DNA of 64,000 nt. Origin: Heterocephalus glaber. Taxonomy: Eukaryota; Chordata; Mammalia; Rodentia; Bathyergidae. Below are positions 46,757-59,394 of the stretch, piece after piece. The notes beneath the pieces are model-generated. The model was not told the origin of the DNA and searched no databases. It saw nothing but the letters and a program-made list of their open reading frames with translations. The number at the start of each line of letters is the position of its first letter. The first letter of the stretch is position 1. The translations under genes were made by a program, and so were the position numbers. Location: contig NW_004624854.1 in NCBI RefSeq assembly GCF_000247695.1, forward strand, positions 2,372,023 through 2,436,022. The letters run 5' to 3'.

Positions 46757-46811
46757 TGAGCTAAGTGTTTCAGACCTGGCTGGGGACACAGTAAGATCCT
46801 GTCTCAAAAAT
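46757..46811 (+). mobile_element. B1-like 3' fragment
   Basis: 'gtgagctaagtgtttcagacctggctggggacacagtaagatcctgtctcaaaaa' matches the right part of B1 ('gagttcgaggccagcctggtctacatagtgagatcctgtctcaaaaa'). The left part is absent or diverged. Confidence 0.65.
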
Positions 46812-46905
46812 ATATATATATAATATTTATATTTATTATTTACATTTATATATAAACATACATTTATTTATATTATATTATATACTTACATATTTTTATA
46901 TACTT
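46808..46905 (+). repeat. (TA)n/TATTTA-rich tail
   Basis: Almost pure A/T tract of about 100 bases that begins in the A tail of the B1-like fragment and probably expanded from it. Confidence 0.8.
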
Positions 46906-47314
46906 AAACTTGGTTGGTATATTAAACAGCTAATGTGCTAATGTTCCTGTTAGTCATTAGCCTAGGAAGTTTCCTCCTCTAAATCGCCCCATAATATAGC
47001 AGCAACAACATCAGAAACTGAAATCCTTCACATTCCGGGTTGCCTCTCACTAGCATTTCTTCACCTTGTTCTCTTGGCTCTCTGCTCCCTGCTTCCATGT
47101 CCTGGGATCCTGGTGTATGATGATGCCTTCAGATCATATGTCTGTTTTCCCAATGTTTTGGTTTTGCCATACTCAAACATCCAAGAATTTGCACTTCTTC
47201 ACACCTCCTGATTTTTATGGTAATCACAACCATGATGAGAAGAAAGGTTCCTGAAACATCAAAATCTCAGTCTGCATAACTAAATTACATGTTCTTCAAG
47301 GAATAAGAATGTGT
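46906..47314. other. No recognised element
   Basis: Slightly C/T-rich at 47040-47170. No motif. Confidence 0.5.
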
Positions 47315-47440
47315 TCAGGTATTTAGAGATTACTTGCTGTGTGCCATTGTGAACTCCATATTCAGTTCTACTCTTGTTACTAGAGATGCAGTATAAAGTG
47401 GAAGACAGTCACCAGTGAAGTCACATTCTATCCGATGCCT
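47315..47440 (-). mobile_element. L2-like 3' end fragment
   Basis: The plus strand reads 'gagattacttgctgtgtgccattg', 'ctagagatgcagtataaagtgg', 'aagtcacattctatc', which follows the reverse complement of the L2 3' end ('ctactatgtgccaggcactg', 'ctggggatacagcagtgaac', 'gagcttacattctag'). Old and short. Confidence 0.5.
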
Positions 47441-49033
47441 CATATAATATGCATACACATGCTGTGTGAATCTCAGTGAACACTGTCAAAGGTGTATAAG
47501 CAATCACCAAAGAGTGTGGGCATCAGGTATGACCAAAGAATGAATGTTAAATACTTGCCTCCCTTCAAACACTTCCCATTATTGTTGCCGCTTTCTGAAG
47601 CAGCTCTGGAAGCCCTCCTAAATTAGTGACTTTAGTTGAGCTGTTGTGGCTGCCTCAGTATCCTGAATCAATTCAAAATGTTTGACTTTCACATCATTTT
47701 GACTTTGGGGATGAGCCAGAAGCCTCAAGGTGCTGTCTCTGTGAGAAAGGCAAATGAACACAATGTAATGTTTTTACAAGCCTGCCTTTTGTTTGGATGG
47801 CCTGCAACAGCAACATTCACTGTATTTATTTTTCATCCCTCATAAAGTCATTCATGAAAGACTTCCAGAACGGCTTCAAAAAGGGGCAAGAATGATGGGA
47901 TGAGTGTAATGATGGGTGGGGAGAGGGATTTTCGACATTGTGTGTTTTATTTTAATGATTTTTTTTTCTAATTTAAACATTCACTGTGCATCTTGATCAC
48001 CCCTTGTATATAGCATGGATTAAACAGTCATGAAGAATTTGAAAATGTCATTGAGCACACAATGGGAATATCAGGAGTAGATTTCTCAAAGAAAACTATT
48101 GAAAATTTGTCACCTTGGTTTTGCAATGCAATCATATTACGGTATGCACCCTCAACTATGCAGTTATGTTCTTGTTAGAAAAAGCCTTTCAGTTGCACTA
48201 AATCTTCTAATAGCAACAAAATCACCAATAGCCTGTTTCTTAATTTTCTTTTTTTATGACAATTGAAGATCAATATGTACATTAAATAAAACATTTCTAG
48301 ACACTTAACAGCCACATGAAGCTATGGTTATAATCCTACCACAATAAATCAGATTACAAATGTTTTACCATGTTAAAATAAACAGAAACAAGAAATACAA
48401 ATCTAGTAAGGAAAAAATCACTTTTCATCATTATTTTAAGAAGACTGCCTAAAGACAACTATTTAACACACACAGTAGCAGATATGCTGTTGCATCAAGA
48501 AATTAATCATGGATTCCATTTAGATCAAATCATGGTTCTAAATTAATAAACTCACCTTCTAATCCAAGTTTTGTTTTGTGAGTGAACTGTTTGTCATGAG
48601 ACGTAATCCACTAATTTCCTGCATCATTGGCCAAAGGTTAAAAGATGAAGTTTTCAAGCAGTATCATTGGATGATTCAAACAAAAAATCAGAGAATTTTA
48701 ATAGTCTTTCTCTTTTGCATGTAATTTAAAGAAGGCAAATCTTATAGAAATTCATCCTGTGAAAATTGAAACAGCTGACATAATGAGTTGTTGGTATAAA
48801 TTCGGTAAAATGTTAAAGAGAGAAGATAAAATATATATTTTATTAAAACATAACTATGGAGTTTGATAGAGTAGACTATCATGTTGAGAACATTTTTCCT
48901 TTTAAATTAAGGACTCTTTGGAGCAGAAATATGCCAAGAATTATTTGTGGTTCAGACATAATTCATAACTACATTTATATAGTGGTAAAAATCTATGGAT
49001 GTAAATTTAAACTATAATTATGTACAAATATTT
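47441..49033. other. Unique sequence; repeat-free stretch at 47570-48080
   Basis: No repeat family recognised. 47570-48080 is the least AT-rich and most complex part, and I flag it as candidate conserved noncoding DNA. Confidence 0.4.
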
Positions 49034-49393
49034 NNNNNNNNNNNNNNNNNNNNNNNNNNNNNNNNNNNNNNNNNNNNNNNNNNNNNNNNNNNNNNNNNNN
49101 NNNNNNNNNNNNNNNNNNNNNNNNNNNNNNNNNNNNNNNNNNNNNNNNNNNNNNNNNNNNNNNNNNNNNNNNNNNNNNNNNNNNNNNNNNNNNNNNNNNN
49201 NNNNNNNNNNNNNNNNNNNNNNNNNNNNNNNNNNNNNNNNNNNNNNNNNNNNNNNNNNNNNNNNNNNNNNNNNNNNNNNNNNNNNNNNNNNNNNNNNNNN
49301 NNNNNNNNNNNNNNNNNNNNNNNNNNNNNNNNNNNNNNNNNNNNNNNNNNNNNNNNNNNNNNNNNNNNNNNNNNNNNNNNNNNNNNNNNNNNN
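49034..49393. other. Assembly gap (360 N)
   Basis: 360 undetermined bases. The right edge is a run of about 19 A (49394-49412), which suggests that a poly(A)-tailed retroelement or a long homopolymer caused the gap. Open frames that span it are artefacts. Confidence 0.99.
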
Positions 49394-49412
49394 AAAAAAA
49401 AAAAAAAAAAAA

Positions 49413-51768
49413 GAAGTGAAGCTTCCAAACATAATCACACTCACAAGGATCGGAGATCTTATCAAGTATCAAGGTTTACTGAATAATTACAAAAGTATGT
49501 AGATCAAAGATTTATGAAAAGGAGAAAGAATCTTGGCGTATTAAGGATGACTTTGAAAATGTTAAGAACTGTAATAGAAAGTAAGTTGAGAATAGGACGT
49601 CAAGCGAGGGTAAGAGCAGAGAAACTTAATGGGCTCCCTAACTCTGTGGCCAGAGATGTGGAGACCCTGAGGAGAGCAAAAGAGACACACTACTCCTTCA
49701 TGACTCGAGCGTGAATTTTCCGTAACTTCAGTGAGTCCCCCTAACAACAGTGACAAGCATGTTGCTCTTTAGGATGTATCAGAATCATAATTGCTTAAGG
49801 TCCCCAAACAAAAATCAGTTATTTTCAGAGATTTTGAAATATATACATACATATAATCATAACAGAAGGAAAAATATTTATTCATATAGCTAAAATATAT
49901 GTATACCATATACCTATGCATACACACATATACAAGGATACACAACAAAAACTCTCTTAAATATATATTTAAAAGAAAATTAAAAATTGCATAGCTATAA
50001 AGATAAAATACTTTTGTCAAAGGGAAGCATTAAGCTTTTCATTAGTTACTTCTTTGGAAGGTATAATCATAAAGATACACCGATATATTGAAAAATTTTA
50101 ATGGACAAATTAAAATTTATATAAATTTTCACCATAAATTCAAGATATTTTAATATCTCATATACACATTTTTAAAATGCATTGACTTTAACTGTGGAAA
50201 TATATGGCAATTTACAATTCAAATTAAAAGGTTTTAATCACTAAAATAGGCTTAGTGTATTTATTTTCTTGTATACTCTTAACGTTACCTTTTATGTGCA
50301 ATAACTACAAAAGCTTAATTGTTCTTAGAACAAACTAAAAAACTTAATCACGCATGAGAACTTTTATTGGAGAATGATGTTGTTTTCTCAATGATTTAAT
50401 TAGTAATCAGATGAGACTATGGCTCATTGACACTAACTTCACATTTGTTTTTATTTAATAAATAATACAAAGTAAAATCTGAGTGTTTTACCATATTTCA
50501 TAATATCATTAATATTTATGTAGAACATTCTCAAAGTAATTGACTTTGAAAATTTTTCTCTCCTACATTTCCTGATCATATGGCCCCCAAAATATGACTT
50601 CTATATGAAATGGGCTTAAAATATACTGGAATGGGTACCTAAATTAGATAGAATTTCAATCTAATTCTTATTATGAAACTGTACTGCACAGTTTGATTAA
50701 AGAAATAAAAACTATTCTAGTGATTTAAAACAACAATGCTACTTTGGTTGGTTTACCATTGCAATAAAACAGTAGCCTGAAATTTAATTTATGTCTCCCT
50801 AAAAGTGTGGAAGACCAAGTCTTATAGTCAAGGGGACTAAAAAATATAATCTTCTACTGTTGCCCTAGTTAGTACAGGATTTTAAATGATGAATCCATAT
50901 GTTTCCTCATTGGCAAAGGCTTAGGATTATAAAGCCTGTTTCCTTCATCCTTACTTTCCAATATCATTTGTAAACCATCATACCAAGTAAAGTTTATAGT
51001 AAATAATCATTAAAGTTTATAAGCACATTTGAAAAGAAGTGCTCTGGAGTGTGATAGAGTTCATGTAAATGTAGTATCAATGGCCTAAAACTGTGACGTA
51101 GAATGTCAGCTTTCACAATCATTCCTCTTACGAAGATCATGCCTTCTCTTTTATCTTTAAAATATAGTGTTTTCATTAACACAGTCTATTTCCAGGTACA
51201 CAATTCCCAACATGATTTTGAACAAAACTAAAATGTTCTGCATATATTTGCGTGTATGCATATAGCAAAAAGCAGAGTTAGGAATATTGGATTCATTGAT
51301 TGAAGATATTTTAAATTTGATTTTGAATATCCTCAAGAAAAAATAGAGATGTAATGTTTCTTCCTAAATTAAAGCACCTTCATTACTTCATATATTTCAG
51401 ATATAATGGTTTTATTAATCAATATTAATGAAATATATTTTTATGATATAGTTTGTAAAGGAAATGATTATGAAAAGATAATTATATGCATACTTGTCTT
51501 ATATATGTGTCTCCAAAAAGTAAGATAAACTACCTGTATACCTTTCTTTGCTAGTCATTGTATGCATAATTTACTACTCTCTTCTAGAAAGAATACTGGC
51601 CTAGAAAAATATGCATATAAAAGTAAACACATACATACTCTTTATCTTATCATTTAAGATTTTTATGCTATAATTTCTCCCTTCTATTTTCAATGACTTG
51701 AACATTGATTTAGGACTTTTCCCTTGGAAAGTTAATACCATATTCAGAGGATTAAGATGGTACATGTT
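49413..51768. other. AT-rich sequence, no recognised element
   Basis: 49413-49740 is slightly less AT-rich and may be part of the element hidden by the gap. The remainder is strongly AT-rich with nothing recognised. Confidence 0.5.
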
Positions 51769-51868
51769 GGGCTGGGGATTTAGCTCAGTGGTTCTGCCGC
51801 CTGCCTCACAAGTGCAAGGACCCAAGTTCGATCTCTGGTAGCAAAAAAAAAAAAAGATTGTACATGTT
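51754..51868 (+). mobile_element. ID-type SINE, young, with target duplications
   Basis: Element 51769-51853: gggctggggatttagctcag, tggttctgccgcctgcctca, caagtgcaaggacccaagtt, cgatctctggtagc and an A tail. Flanks aagatggtacatgtt (51754-51768) and aagattgtacatgtt (51854-51868) differ at one of 15 positions. It is full length with Pol III boxes A and B near consensus. Confidence 0.95.
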
Positions 51869-52309
51869 TAGTAAAATGTTGAATTATTTTATAAGGGTTT
51901 TATACCTAACAAGGCCTAATAGAATTTATGCACTGTATCCTAGACAGGAATTTGAAGTTTTTTATCCTGTGTTCCAAATGGAAATTAAGTCTACCCCCAC
52001 ATTCTTATAATCTTCATCTGTTTATAATTTAAAATGTATCTAAGTAATTGTTTTAAGAGACAAATAATTACAAAAGAGGACTAAAAGCTTTCCTGAGAAA
52101 GTGGAGCTTGGGAAATAATCTATAAATATTTTTTATTTGTCATGTCCAAGTAAGTTTCTGTTGAACTTATAACTCTGATTTTATATTAAATAATGTTTTT
52201 ATTTGATAAGGCTTTGTTTTATCTACTTCTCTTCCTTCTATCTGCCTGTAATATAAAAAATGGACTATTTGTTCCTGTGAAAAATTTGTTTAAAACAAAT
52301 ATTGGTGAC
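51869..52309. other. AT-rich sequence, no recognised element
   Basis: Nothing recognised. Confidence 0.5.
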
Positions 52310-52640
52310 TCTTACTAGGTTTTCTGTAAGCGGCACTCAGGCCTAACAAATCAATTCAGGCTTTAATCAGAAAAGAGCTCAGCCTTAAAAAAAAATATGA
52401 GCCACATAAAAACTTTTAGTCTGTGTTAACTCAAGATGACTCTTTCCTGTGGAAATTCTCAGAGCTGTCCTATATGTCTATCAACATATCAAATTGGCTT
52501 TACCAGTAACTTCAATTTACGGATAGCCTGGCAGATTTGGTAAATGTATAAATAACAGTGATTTAAGCAATCCGACCCTATTTACTTTAAAGGCAGTTAT
52601 GAATGTTAATCACAGGCCAGGAGAGTGCATTGTGGTTGTT
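52310..52640. other. Repeat-free stretch, candidate conserved noncoding DNA
   Basis: 330 bases without repeat signature, with several homeodomain-type cores (tcaattcagg, ctttaatcag, gttaatcac) and a balanced texture. No conservation data. Confidence 0.25.
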
Positions 52641-52649
52641 TAATGTGTT

Positions 52650-52760
52650 TTGAAAAGTGATACCCAAAGTACAGCCCCTAGCAGCTTCCTGCAATGTGAT
52701 TCAACCTAATCCTCTGGGATTGCCCCCAAGTAGGAGCCCAGGGAATTCTGCTTCTCCCCA
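52650..52760 (+). mobile_element. Possible MER5-type (hAT) fragment
   Basis: 'gatacccaaagtacagcccctagcagcttcctgcaatgtga' and 'ggagcccagggaattctgcttct' are distantly similar to MER5A ('ctcaaagtgtggtccccggaccagcagcatcagc'). No terminal inverted repeats are visible. Confidence 0.3.
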
Positions 52761-52929
52761 TACCAAGCCCATCCCAAGATTCTGCCTTCCTTGGTAGAGT
52801 TATTAAAGTTGTGACCTAGTTATAGTTGAGGGGGCTGATGTTGCCTCAGCAATAATGCTTTCACATGCAAGCATTATTTATAAATACTCAAGAACTTTTG
52901 TATAAATTATATTAGGTCAAAATGATAAG

Positions 52930-52986
52930 TGAAAGAAAAAGAGATAGAGAATTGAGAGAGAGAGGGAGAGAGAGAGAGCGAGAGCA
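52930..52986 (+). repeat. (GA)n microsatellite, interrupted
   Basis: gaaagaaaaagagatagaga, then agagagagagggagagagag, then agagcgagagc. Confidence 0.92.
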
Positions 52987-53829
52987 CCAGAGAGATTCAA
53001 ATAAAGAATGCATTGGGTAGATGTACAGAGAGATTCTGAACCAGCTGGAGTTCTGAGCTGAGAGCCAGGGTGATCTATCTCAGACAGACTGACAATTTGA
53101 ATTAAGAGACTCATCTGAAGGTTTACGCAGGAGCATGACCTTTAAGTTCCCTTGCTATTCCAGGGATTTCCAATGTTCTATATGAGATGCGTGTGGACAG
53201 AGGTTGAGAAGGAGCTATAGCCCACCATCCCGCCAAGACTTCTCCACAGAATGGGAGACACCACGTGGGAAGGGGATGCGCTGCCTGCAGAGCTTATGAG
53301 GTGGGCTGGCAACCACAATAGGAGGCTGGTGTAAGGTTTCCCAGAGAGCAGGCACCAGCTGGAAGGCAACCCAGGCTCTTGGTGTGCTCCGTAGTACTTC
53401 ATTGGCTCAAACAATTTAGGATACTGGCAGAGAAGGAGTGGAGGATGCTGGCTGGATGAAGCTCTACGATCCACTTCGGAAAAGCATTCCTACAGAAGAG
53501 GGTAGACAAGACTCAGAGAATACAATTGAATCTCCATTAAATCAATCCAACATTTATGTTATAGAATACACTTTGTTTGAAAATTTATCTACTTTTTTCC
53601 ATATTCCTTTTAGATCTTCCTTTGAAAAAATATTCTCAGCAGAGTTTAAAAAGGAAATTAAAGTCTTTTTGTTATAAATTTTAAAGCTATTTTATTTTAG
53701 ATAATATTTTACATTTAAAGATTTTTTAAAATTATAAAAATGTTTCCAGTGCTTTCTAAAATGTAGCATATCTGTTCAATCTGCACCAATCTGACATGGA
53801 TTACTTTGTGTTTGATTTGTTGTTTTCTT
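52987..53829. other. No recognised element
   Basis: A GC-richer patch at 53180-53460 has a minus frame (53178-53474) without domains. Confidence 0.5.
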
Positions 53830-54440
53830 CTGTATTTCAGGGGTTTTCTTAGTCTCTAATTCTCTTATATTTCTGTATTTGCTACCAAATGGCAGGGTTT
53901 TGTGTGCTGTTTTCTTGCTTATTTATGTCTTCTCGATTCTGCACCCCATCAGTCTGATACTTCATACCTGTGATTCCAGGTGACAGCTAATCATGGTTAG
54001 TCCCAGACTCTTCCTTGCCATTCAGTTTATCTCTCTCCACTTGGAATCCAAATTACATAGGTATTGAACCTACTTTTATTCTCCATGGAGCTCACTTTTT
54101 TTATATTTTCCATTTCTTTATCAGCTTTTGGTAGATTTTCAAATAGGACAATGATTGATCTTTTAACCTTCTAATCTTTTTTGTTTTTCCCTTCTATTTC
54201 TCAATTCAAACATTGAATTTCTGTTTCAATATTTATAGTTTCATACCAATAATTTTAATTGTTTTTTATAGTAGTTTTTCTTTGCTTCCGCATCTAATAT
54301 GGCTCTCTCATTCCTTCCATATGGCTGTTTTTGGTGCACATTTTGAGTTTTTCTGAATCCTCTGCTTCAAGATGTTTATTTTATTGTGAAATTTTAATAA
54401 AGCTTGCATTCCCCAGAGAGCTTACGAGATTTCCTGTTAG
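53830..54440 (-). mobile_element. Possible old LINE fragment
   Basis: T-rich plus strand with phrases like 'ctatttctcaattcaaacattgaatttctgtttc' and 'gctgtttttggtgcacattttg'. This texture is seen in reverse-oriented HAL1/L1M ORF1 regions. I could not find a block long enough to be sure. Confidence 0.3.
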
Positions 54441-55329
54441 GATATAAGCTGTGAAAATTATTAATCACCATGCTGAGATGTAGGACTTTGATGCACCTGG
54501 CAAATTAAGTACAGTGAAGTCCTTAGGGTCAGATGAAGTTTGACACTGTAATGTGTGTTCTCTTTGACCTCAGGAAACCTCTCAGTACTTCATACCAGCA
54601 TTAGCCTTGGCCAGGGTTACTTCTTCCTATTAATTACCCTACCCTATTGGAGTAAAAGTTGAAAATACCAGGGTCTAGCAAGCTGGACAGCTTCCGTTGA
54701 AATATTCCCAACCCAGCCATTCAGTTCACTCCTCTGTGTTTCAAAGCCCTCAGAGTCAGGAGCTCAGTGCTGATCTTTGATTGGTGCAGCGGGAACCACC
54801 CACGTGATAAGGTTGCAGGGCACTGTGGGTGACAGGACAAGCTAGAAAGTTGCTTTCTCACTGTCCTCTATCCCTGGTGCCCAGGCTTCCTCCCTCTACC
54901 TCTCACATGCTGGGATCTTGCACCCTCTATCTTCCTGAGGGTTTTCCAAGGTTTGTCACTGTGGTTGGTTGTGTGTGTTCTGTAACTGTCCCTCTACCCT
55001 GGACCCTGTCACCGCTTCTCATGTCCACACCATCTTAAGGCCAAGGTCTGATCCGAGAAGAACCTGCAGAATTTTCCTTTGATATCCTGCCTGGAGGTAA
55101 CTGCTGAATAGTAGTTCTTACCCTTCTACCCCTTAAACATAAGGGTACATTCTAATAGCAATTCTTTTCCATAATCTTAGCACTGCAGTCCCTATAAATG
55201 TTTGTAGTCTGTGATGAAAATGATATTTACTAGCTTTCCCAGAGCTTTCTGAGGAGGAGCTCCACAGCATGGTCCAATTTCATAAATTTTCATGGAAATA
55301 TTGTTAAGGATTTACATCCTCAGGCCTGG
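54441..55329. other. No recognised element
   Basis: Mixed composition. The short frame at 54829-55038 lacks domains. Confidence 0.5.
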
Positions 55330-55430
55330 CATGGGCGAAGGAGTGTGCAATTTTAAAATCCATTCCAGGTGATTCTCATTTTCTTGTTCCATAGCCCATA
55401 TTCTAAAATAATTGCTGAAGGCAACCTCAA
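55330..55430 (+). mobile_element. MER5A-like (hAT-Charlie) fragment
   Basis: 'gaaggagtgtgcaattttaaaatccattccaggtgattctcattttcttgttccatagccc' parallels MER5A 'gaatctgcatttttaacaagctccccaggtgattctgatgc...ggtccatggacc'. Ends not found. Confidence 0.5.
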
Positions 55431-56302
55431 CTCAGTGAATAAAACACTGCAGAAGCCAGAGGATACCTGTTACGGCACTTCCTATCCTTCTTCAAGGAAA
55501 TAACCTCCCTTCATAAGAAGTTGTGTGTCCCCTAGGCAAGGAGGAATTACATTTTCCAGCATGCTTCTTTACAAAGGAACTGCTTAGACACCTCTATTAC
55601 AGTCATCTCATGTATTACTGACTTTAATGTCAAATATATTGTGGAGATGACTGCACCCCTTAAAATCTATGATGTGAATCTCATATTTCTTTTGCAAATT
55701 CTATCTAAATTTTATATCATATTCTAAGGAATACTAGAATTCACCTCAGGTAAATTTTTGTTCTATGGTTTCAAACAGTTTTCTTCTTTCTCATAATATG
55801 GGTACTCTGACTTAGCTCTAGGGTTAATAGTTTACCAAATTGTAGCATGATACTTAAAGTAACAGATACATTTTGAAATGCTATTCAGATGTCTAATAAT
55901 CTACCTACTTTACCTAAGTTTTTCTCTTTAATCTTACCAATTCCTCTGGCTCAGAATCTTCCTGTAAATCACAGGAAGGCAAGCCCTCACTTTATAAATA
56001 CTACTAGGATCACTGATGTTACACAAAAGATTCTCTAGGGGTTAAGAAAGGGATTTTCTAATTATTGTCCAAATTACAAAGATTTATAAACTCCATACAG
56101 TGTTTTACTTCCTTTAAGGAATGCCAGGATAAAAGACACAGCTAAAACTTGAAACTTATGATAACTAATTGCAAAATAAGAAATAGGTTTTGCATTTTCC
56201 TAAAAATAATTTCAAAATGAGGCTTATGAAATTTAATTGAGATTATACCAATCTACTATTCATATGGACTGTTTTGGCTTCATCTAATCACTTAGTACTA
56301 AA
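55431..56302. other. AT-rich sequence, no recognised element
   Basis: Nothing recognised. Confidence 0.5.
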
Positions 56303-56427
56303 AGACTTCTTTCTTAACGACTTCTTTCTGGCTGGGGATTCAGCTCAGTGGTTTTGCCGCCTGCTGCACAAGCTCAAGGACCCGAGTTCAATCCCCAGTA
56401 CCAAAAAAAAGAGACTTCTTTCTTAAA
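56303..56427 (+). mobile_element. ID-type SINE with triplicated flank
   Basis: Element 56330-56412: ggctggggattcagctcagt, ggttttgccgcctgctgcac, aagctcaaggacccgagttc, aatccccagtacc and an A tail. The 11-base word gacttctttct occurs directly before (56319-56329) and after (56413-56423). A longer version, gacttctttcttaa, is at 56304-56317 and again at 56413-56426. So the target site is present three times rather than twice. Confidence 0.93.
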
Positions 56428-58929
56428 TTATTGCTAGTACTAATGCAGCAGTGTGGAAGGTCTGTTTCACAGAACACACACAGACACACACTACACTGCA
56501 CACACATGCACACACACAAGTAAGATCAACACCTACGGTTCCATGTCAGTGATGTTTTCTTGGACAATGCCTATTGGTATTACCAGCACATTCCAGGCCA
56601 GTTTGCCTTCACCATTGTCTCCTGACAAGTGAATCAACTGCTCCCCTCACATCTGCATGACAACCTGTGGGATCTCATGTCCGCACTCTGCCAGACCTAG
56701 TTTCTCCCCCAAGCCCATTACCCCAGCAGTTCCAGCAGTTGTTCCTGTCACGTCCTCAGTCTTTCTACCCACAAACACACCTCTTTGATTGCTTGTCACT
56801 ATTTCCTTTTTAAAGTATAGAGTTATAATTATATATTTTAGCCTTTCTAATCTTCCTAATTTCTTTGCTTAATCTCTACACAGCTCACTGAACACATTTT
56901 TAAGCTTTATTCTGTCACCTAATGCTAACCCTATTCAGATATCTTTGTAGACAAAGGTGACTCATTAACAAATAGCAGAATTCCATGTAGTAAGAACTGC
57001 ACTTGAGGGCTAACTTGCAGTTCCATTTATTCCTTTAGTAATTGTTACAACAAAATGAAATTTTCCACATTTTCTCAGATGCTTTCTGGATATCATGCAT
57101 GGATAAATAAATACATTTAGATAACAAACTGAATCTGTGCTCTTGGATCTTCTAATGCCATAGTCACCAAGTCTAATGGCTTAGTTCTGCCATGGTTTCA
57201 TTATGTAACAAAATGCTATAAAATATATACATTTTTTGGATGATTATTCTGATAAAATCTGTTCCTAGAACATTAATTAGAACATTAATTTCAGCAAATT
57301 ATATTGGCTATGTTCTTCTGAAACATGGTATGTGTGAGATTAAAAGATTAAGTCTGAGACAATATAGCAGTGTTAATAATAATAGTTACCATTTATTGTA
57401 TAAACAATGCATTTAAATAAGTGAAGAGTACAATGGTGTGCATATAATATAAATGTAATGCAGATCTATCATTTCCATCTCCCTTTGTCCACTCTGTGCT
57501 TCCTAGTGACATATATTTTATTTATTTCACTGAATAATTCTATTTTGAATAAGAATTGATAATGTGCTTGCTTTCATTATAAAATTATAGGAACTTCATG
57601 ATTTTCTTTCTAATATTCCAAATGATGATGATAATAATCCAGTATTAATGTGTTTCAGTTTCCTCTGTAAGTTGGTTGTCATCCTAAAATACTATTATAT
57701 CCATCCTATAGATTTTATTTTACCTCTATCATACATAATACTTATATCATTTACTATGCATGTATTTTTTCCAAACAATATCATGTTTCTCTCCCTGAGA
57801 TGTTATTTTATGTCTTTCTATACTTTTCACAAAACAAAAGATGGAAGAGGAAAATATTAATAAAATGTCCATCCTAGTAGAAATTATAGCCGATGGGAGA
57901 CACTTCCCTCTGCCTTATCAGGCCGACATGCAGGTCCTCAGATAGCTCTTCTCAGCAGCAGGGAAAGGAATGTTGGCCCTGACATCCTGTCAAAGAAAAA
58001 GCAGCTCCTAGCATGTTCCTCAGCACTAGGGTCAACTTGTGACCAGTAAAAAGACAGCTGAAATCCTACAGCTGTGGCCCTTTCTTTGTAAATGTTGTAT
58101 TCATGACAGGAATCAAGAGAGAGCTACTAAATAATTGTATACCAGCGATTTTTTTACCCATTACCTGTTGTAAGCAACAGATTGGCAGGAAGATGTGAAG
58201 AACTCCTCCATCTCATCCATTCCAGCATCTCAGTCACCACACTATTTTGAAATAGCTGAATTTTGTTTATGAATACTAAAATTAAATATTTCTTCCAGAA
58301 CTAAAAATAAAATAAAATTGATCTTGCATAATATCACATGTAAGAAATTTGAAGTATTTTGTTTAACATCGCCCTATATGATCCTTTATTCGTGTATCTA
58401 TTTTCACAACCTGTGCACACCATTGTATCAACACTTGCAAACCTCTCAATGCTGTACCAAACACAGCATCCTGCCCACCTGTAGTGAACAGAGCTTTACT
58501 TACCATGGGCACAGGGTGTAGTCTTTATGACTATTCTCTCCTTCTCACTCCCTGTCCCCATCTTTCCCTGCCTTTTGGTGAGGATTGGTTAGAATGCCCC
58601 TCTGAAACCCAGGTTGAAGTTGACTTGCATAACTGTCATTGTCTTGGAAGTGGTTTAGTTATAAAAGCAGGCAGGTTCTCTGGCTTTGCACCCCTCTCCG
58701 GCAGGCTGTATTGCCCCGCGATGATGGCAGCACAGCGTGTCACAGGAGGAAGCTCCCAGGATGCATCTGAGCTGGGCTCTTGAACATGAAGCAAGCGTCA
58801 TGGCTGCTCCTCACAGGAGGAGGTGAGGGAGCCATGCTTTCTCATCCCTCATTTCCTGGGTGAATTTCCTCTCTCCCAGAAGCCTAGGCAAGCTTAACCC
58901 TAACAAACTCCTGGGTAGGAGTGCTGAGC
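56428..58929. other. AT-rich sequence, no recognised element
   Basis: A CA-rich patch lies at 56476-56520. 58550-58800 is GC-richer, contains CpGs (ctctccggcagg, ccccgcgatgatgg) and loosely resembles the middle of a MaLR LTR, but I cannot define its ends. Confidence 0.45.
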
Positions 58930-58937
58930 CACTTGAC

Positions 58938-58989
<52 letters not shown>

Positions 58990-59084
58990 TTTTTGTTTCA
59001 GGGATCGAACTCAGGTCCTTGAGCTTGCAAGGCAGGCGACAGAACCACTGAGCTAAATCTCTGGCCCCTCACTTGACTCTTTCT
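58930..59084 (-). mobile_element. ID-type SINE with (TTTC)n tail and target duplications
   Basis: Element 58945-59069 on minus: ggccagagatttagctcagt, ggttctgtcgcctgccttgc, aagctcaaggacctgagttc, gatccctgaaac, then an A-rich tail converted into a (GAAA)n repeat, seen on plus as about 12 ttct/tttc units at 58941-58990. Perfect 15-base duplications cacttgactctttct lie at 58930-58944 and 59070-59084. Full length and young. Confidence 0.96.
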
Positions 59085-59394
59085 TGCTTCTTCTCTATTG
59101 TACATTTGGTACTAGATTTACTTGGTTTCCTGCCCAGACAGCTCTACACATCCATGGAAGTAATCTTGATTGAAATTGTTCTCTTCTTTCTGGGAAAAAA
59201 TATTTGATTTACCTATATTTTTGCATCAATTGCTCAATTATTAATTACATTGAGTCACATATGTAGGTTAATCCCATTGGCTTGTGGCTTGCTATGGGCA
59301 GTAGATGAATTTTGCATGTTCTCAGCAGGTAGAAGAATGCAGCAGGTGTCAAAAGAAGTGAAAAATTTAAAAAGAAAATACTATTGACTCAGGC
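59085..59394. other. No recognised element
   Basis: Nothing recognised. Confidence 0.5.

Noticed and set aside
48993..49502. Open frames of 136-163 codons across 48993-49502
   Set aside because: They consist almost wholly of undetermined bases; the real flanking codons are few.
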